Assembly: GCA_905214615.1 (NCBI GenBank)
Contig: CAJMMX010000038.1
Span: 1-21,925, forward strand
Direction of reading: 5' to 3'
Source: an uncultured bacterium
GTDB taxonomy: Bacteria > Actinomycetota > Coriobacteriia > Coriobacteriales > Coriobacteriaceae
Length of the DNA: 21,925 nucleotides
Of this stretch, positions 21,791-21,925 are shown one piece after another (within the stretch, counting starts at the first letter, position 1; the number at the start of each line of letters is the position of its first letter). The position numbers and the translations under genes are program-made. The notes under the pieces are model-generated. The model did no database searches. It saw only the letters and a list, made by a program, of their open reading frames with translations, and was not told the origin of the DNA.

Positions 21791-21813
21791 GGTGTAATTG
21801 AGTCATTTACACC
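21791..21813. repeat. 23-bp dyad GGTGTAA...TTACACC
   Basis: The outer 7 bases are perfectly complementary and the centre (TGA g TCA) continues the symmetry, so 10 of 11 arm positions match. It is 32 nt after the tail-anchored gene stop and before a - strand terminator. It has the form of a protein-binding operator more than that of a terminator, as no T run follows. Confidence 0.45.
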
Positions 21814-21823
21814 CCGTAAACGC

Positions 21824-21854
21824 AAAAAAGGGGGGAGGCCGCGAGGCCTCCCCC
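21824..21854 (-). terminator. Terminator for a gene entering from the right
   Basis: GGGGGAGGCC / GGCCTCCCCC, a 10-bp stem with a 4-nt loop, followed on the - strand by C and TTTTTT. On the + strand it could also help end the tail-anchored gene transcript, though its T run there is poor. Confidence 0.85.
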
Positions 21855-21857
21855 TTC

Positions 21858-21925
21858 TCAGTTCAAGCGTACGGCTCGGTGCCGTCCACCGGTCAGCGGC
21901 GCCCTGGCCTCCCACGGGCTGGCCC
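21858..21925 (-). CDS. Possible C-terminal end of a - strand gene (partial)
   Basis: One - strand frame is open from the window edge to a TGA at 21858-21860 and ends ...PLTGGRHRAVRLN, with the strong terminator only 3 nt beyond. The terminator implies a - strand transcript ending here. With about 21 codons visible I cannot name the product, and it could instead be the 3' end of an RNA gene. Confidence 0.3.
   Translation of the reverse strand, partial: ASPWEARAPLTGGRHRAVRLN

Noticed and set aside
21661..21915. 84-codon - strand open frame across the right-hand terminator
   Set aside because: It reads straight through a strong terminator hairpin and into the antisense of the tail-anchored gene.
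1..21925. CRISPR array, prophage, toxin-antitoxin or biosynthetic cluster
   Set aside because: No regularly spaced direct repeats, integrase, phage structural or paired small toxin genes were found; nearly all coding space is assigned to housekeeping families.

Overview
The window looks like core chromosome from a Gram-positive, fairly GC-rich anaerobe of the Coriobacteriia, most likely Collinsella or a close relative. This is inferred from protein style, codon use, the order argJ-argB-argD and the tilS-hpt-ftsH cluster; no 16S sequence is present. It is mostly housekeeping DNA, with one insertion sequence and several striking palindromic elements between genes.

Left part (1-3640, + strand): the end of an arginine-biosynthesis operon, argJ (5' end outside the window), argB and argD, closed by a long hairpin. 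Next come a tRNA-Val(UAC) gene on the - strand with its own promoter and terminator, and a complete IS30-family element (about 3869-5501). The element has 25-bp imperfect terminal repeats, a CC target duplication and a very GC-rich transposase. It landed between the tRNA promoter and the terminator of a HAD-phosphatase gene.

Middle (5559-11035, - strand): a HAD hydrolase, an EF-G-like translational GTPase with degenerate G3 and G4 motifs behind tandem terminators, and a three-gene polar amino-acid ABC importer (Tat-type lipoprotein binding protein, permease, ATPase) with overlapping genes. The importer promoter carries a dyad that could be an operator. A 139-nt foldback element with nearly perfect 36-bp arms separates it from the divergent rRNA uracil methyltransferase gene (rlmD-like, +).

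Right part (12833-21925): two back-to-back hairpins, a PHP-domain phosphatase and a class I/II aminotransferase (both -), a 25-bp perfect hairpin, then tilS-hpt-ftsH (-; tRNA-Ile lysidine synthetase, hypoxanthine phosphoribosyltransferase, membrane AAA protease). A metallo-beta-lactamase-fold hydrolase of the YycJ/WalJ type diverges from tilS and converges on a small heat-shock protein gene (Hsp20, -). Hsp20 is divergent from a gene for an unrecognised tail-anchored membrane protein; their 277-bp shared region holds a 29-bp dyad. The window closes with a - strand terminator and probably the last codons of a - strand gene.

I saw no CRISPR array, prophage, toxin-antitoxin pair or recognisable defence system. 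The least explained material is the set of foldback elements (11128-11266, 12833-12913, 15156-15217), the operator-like dyads, and the EF-G paralogue with altered nucleotide-binding motifs.
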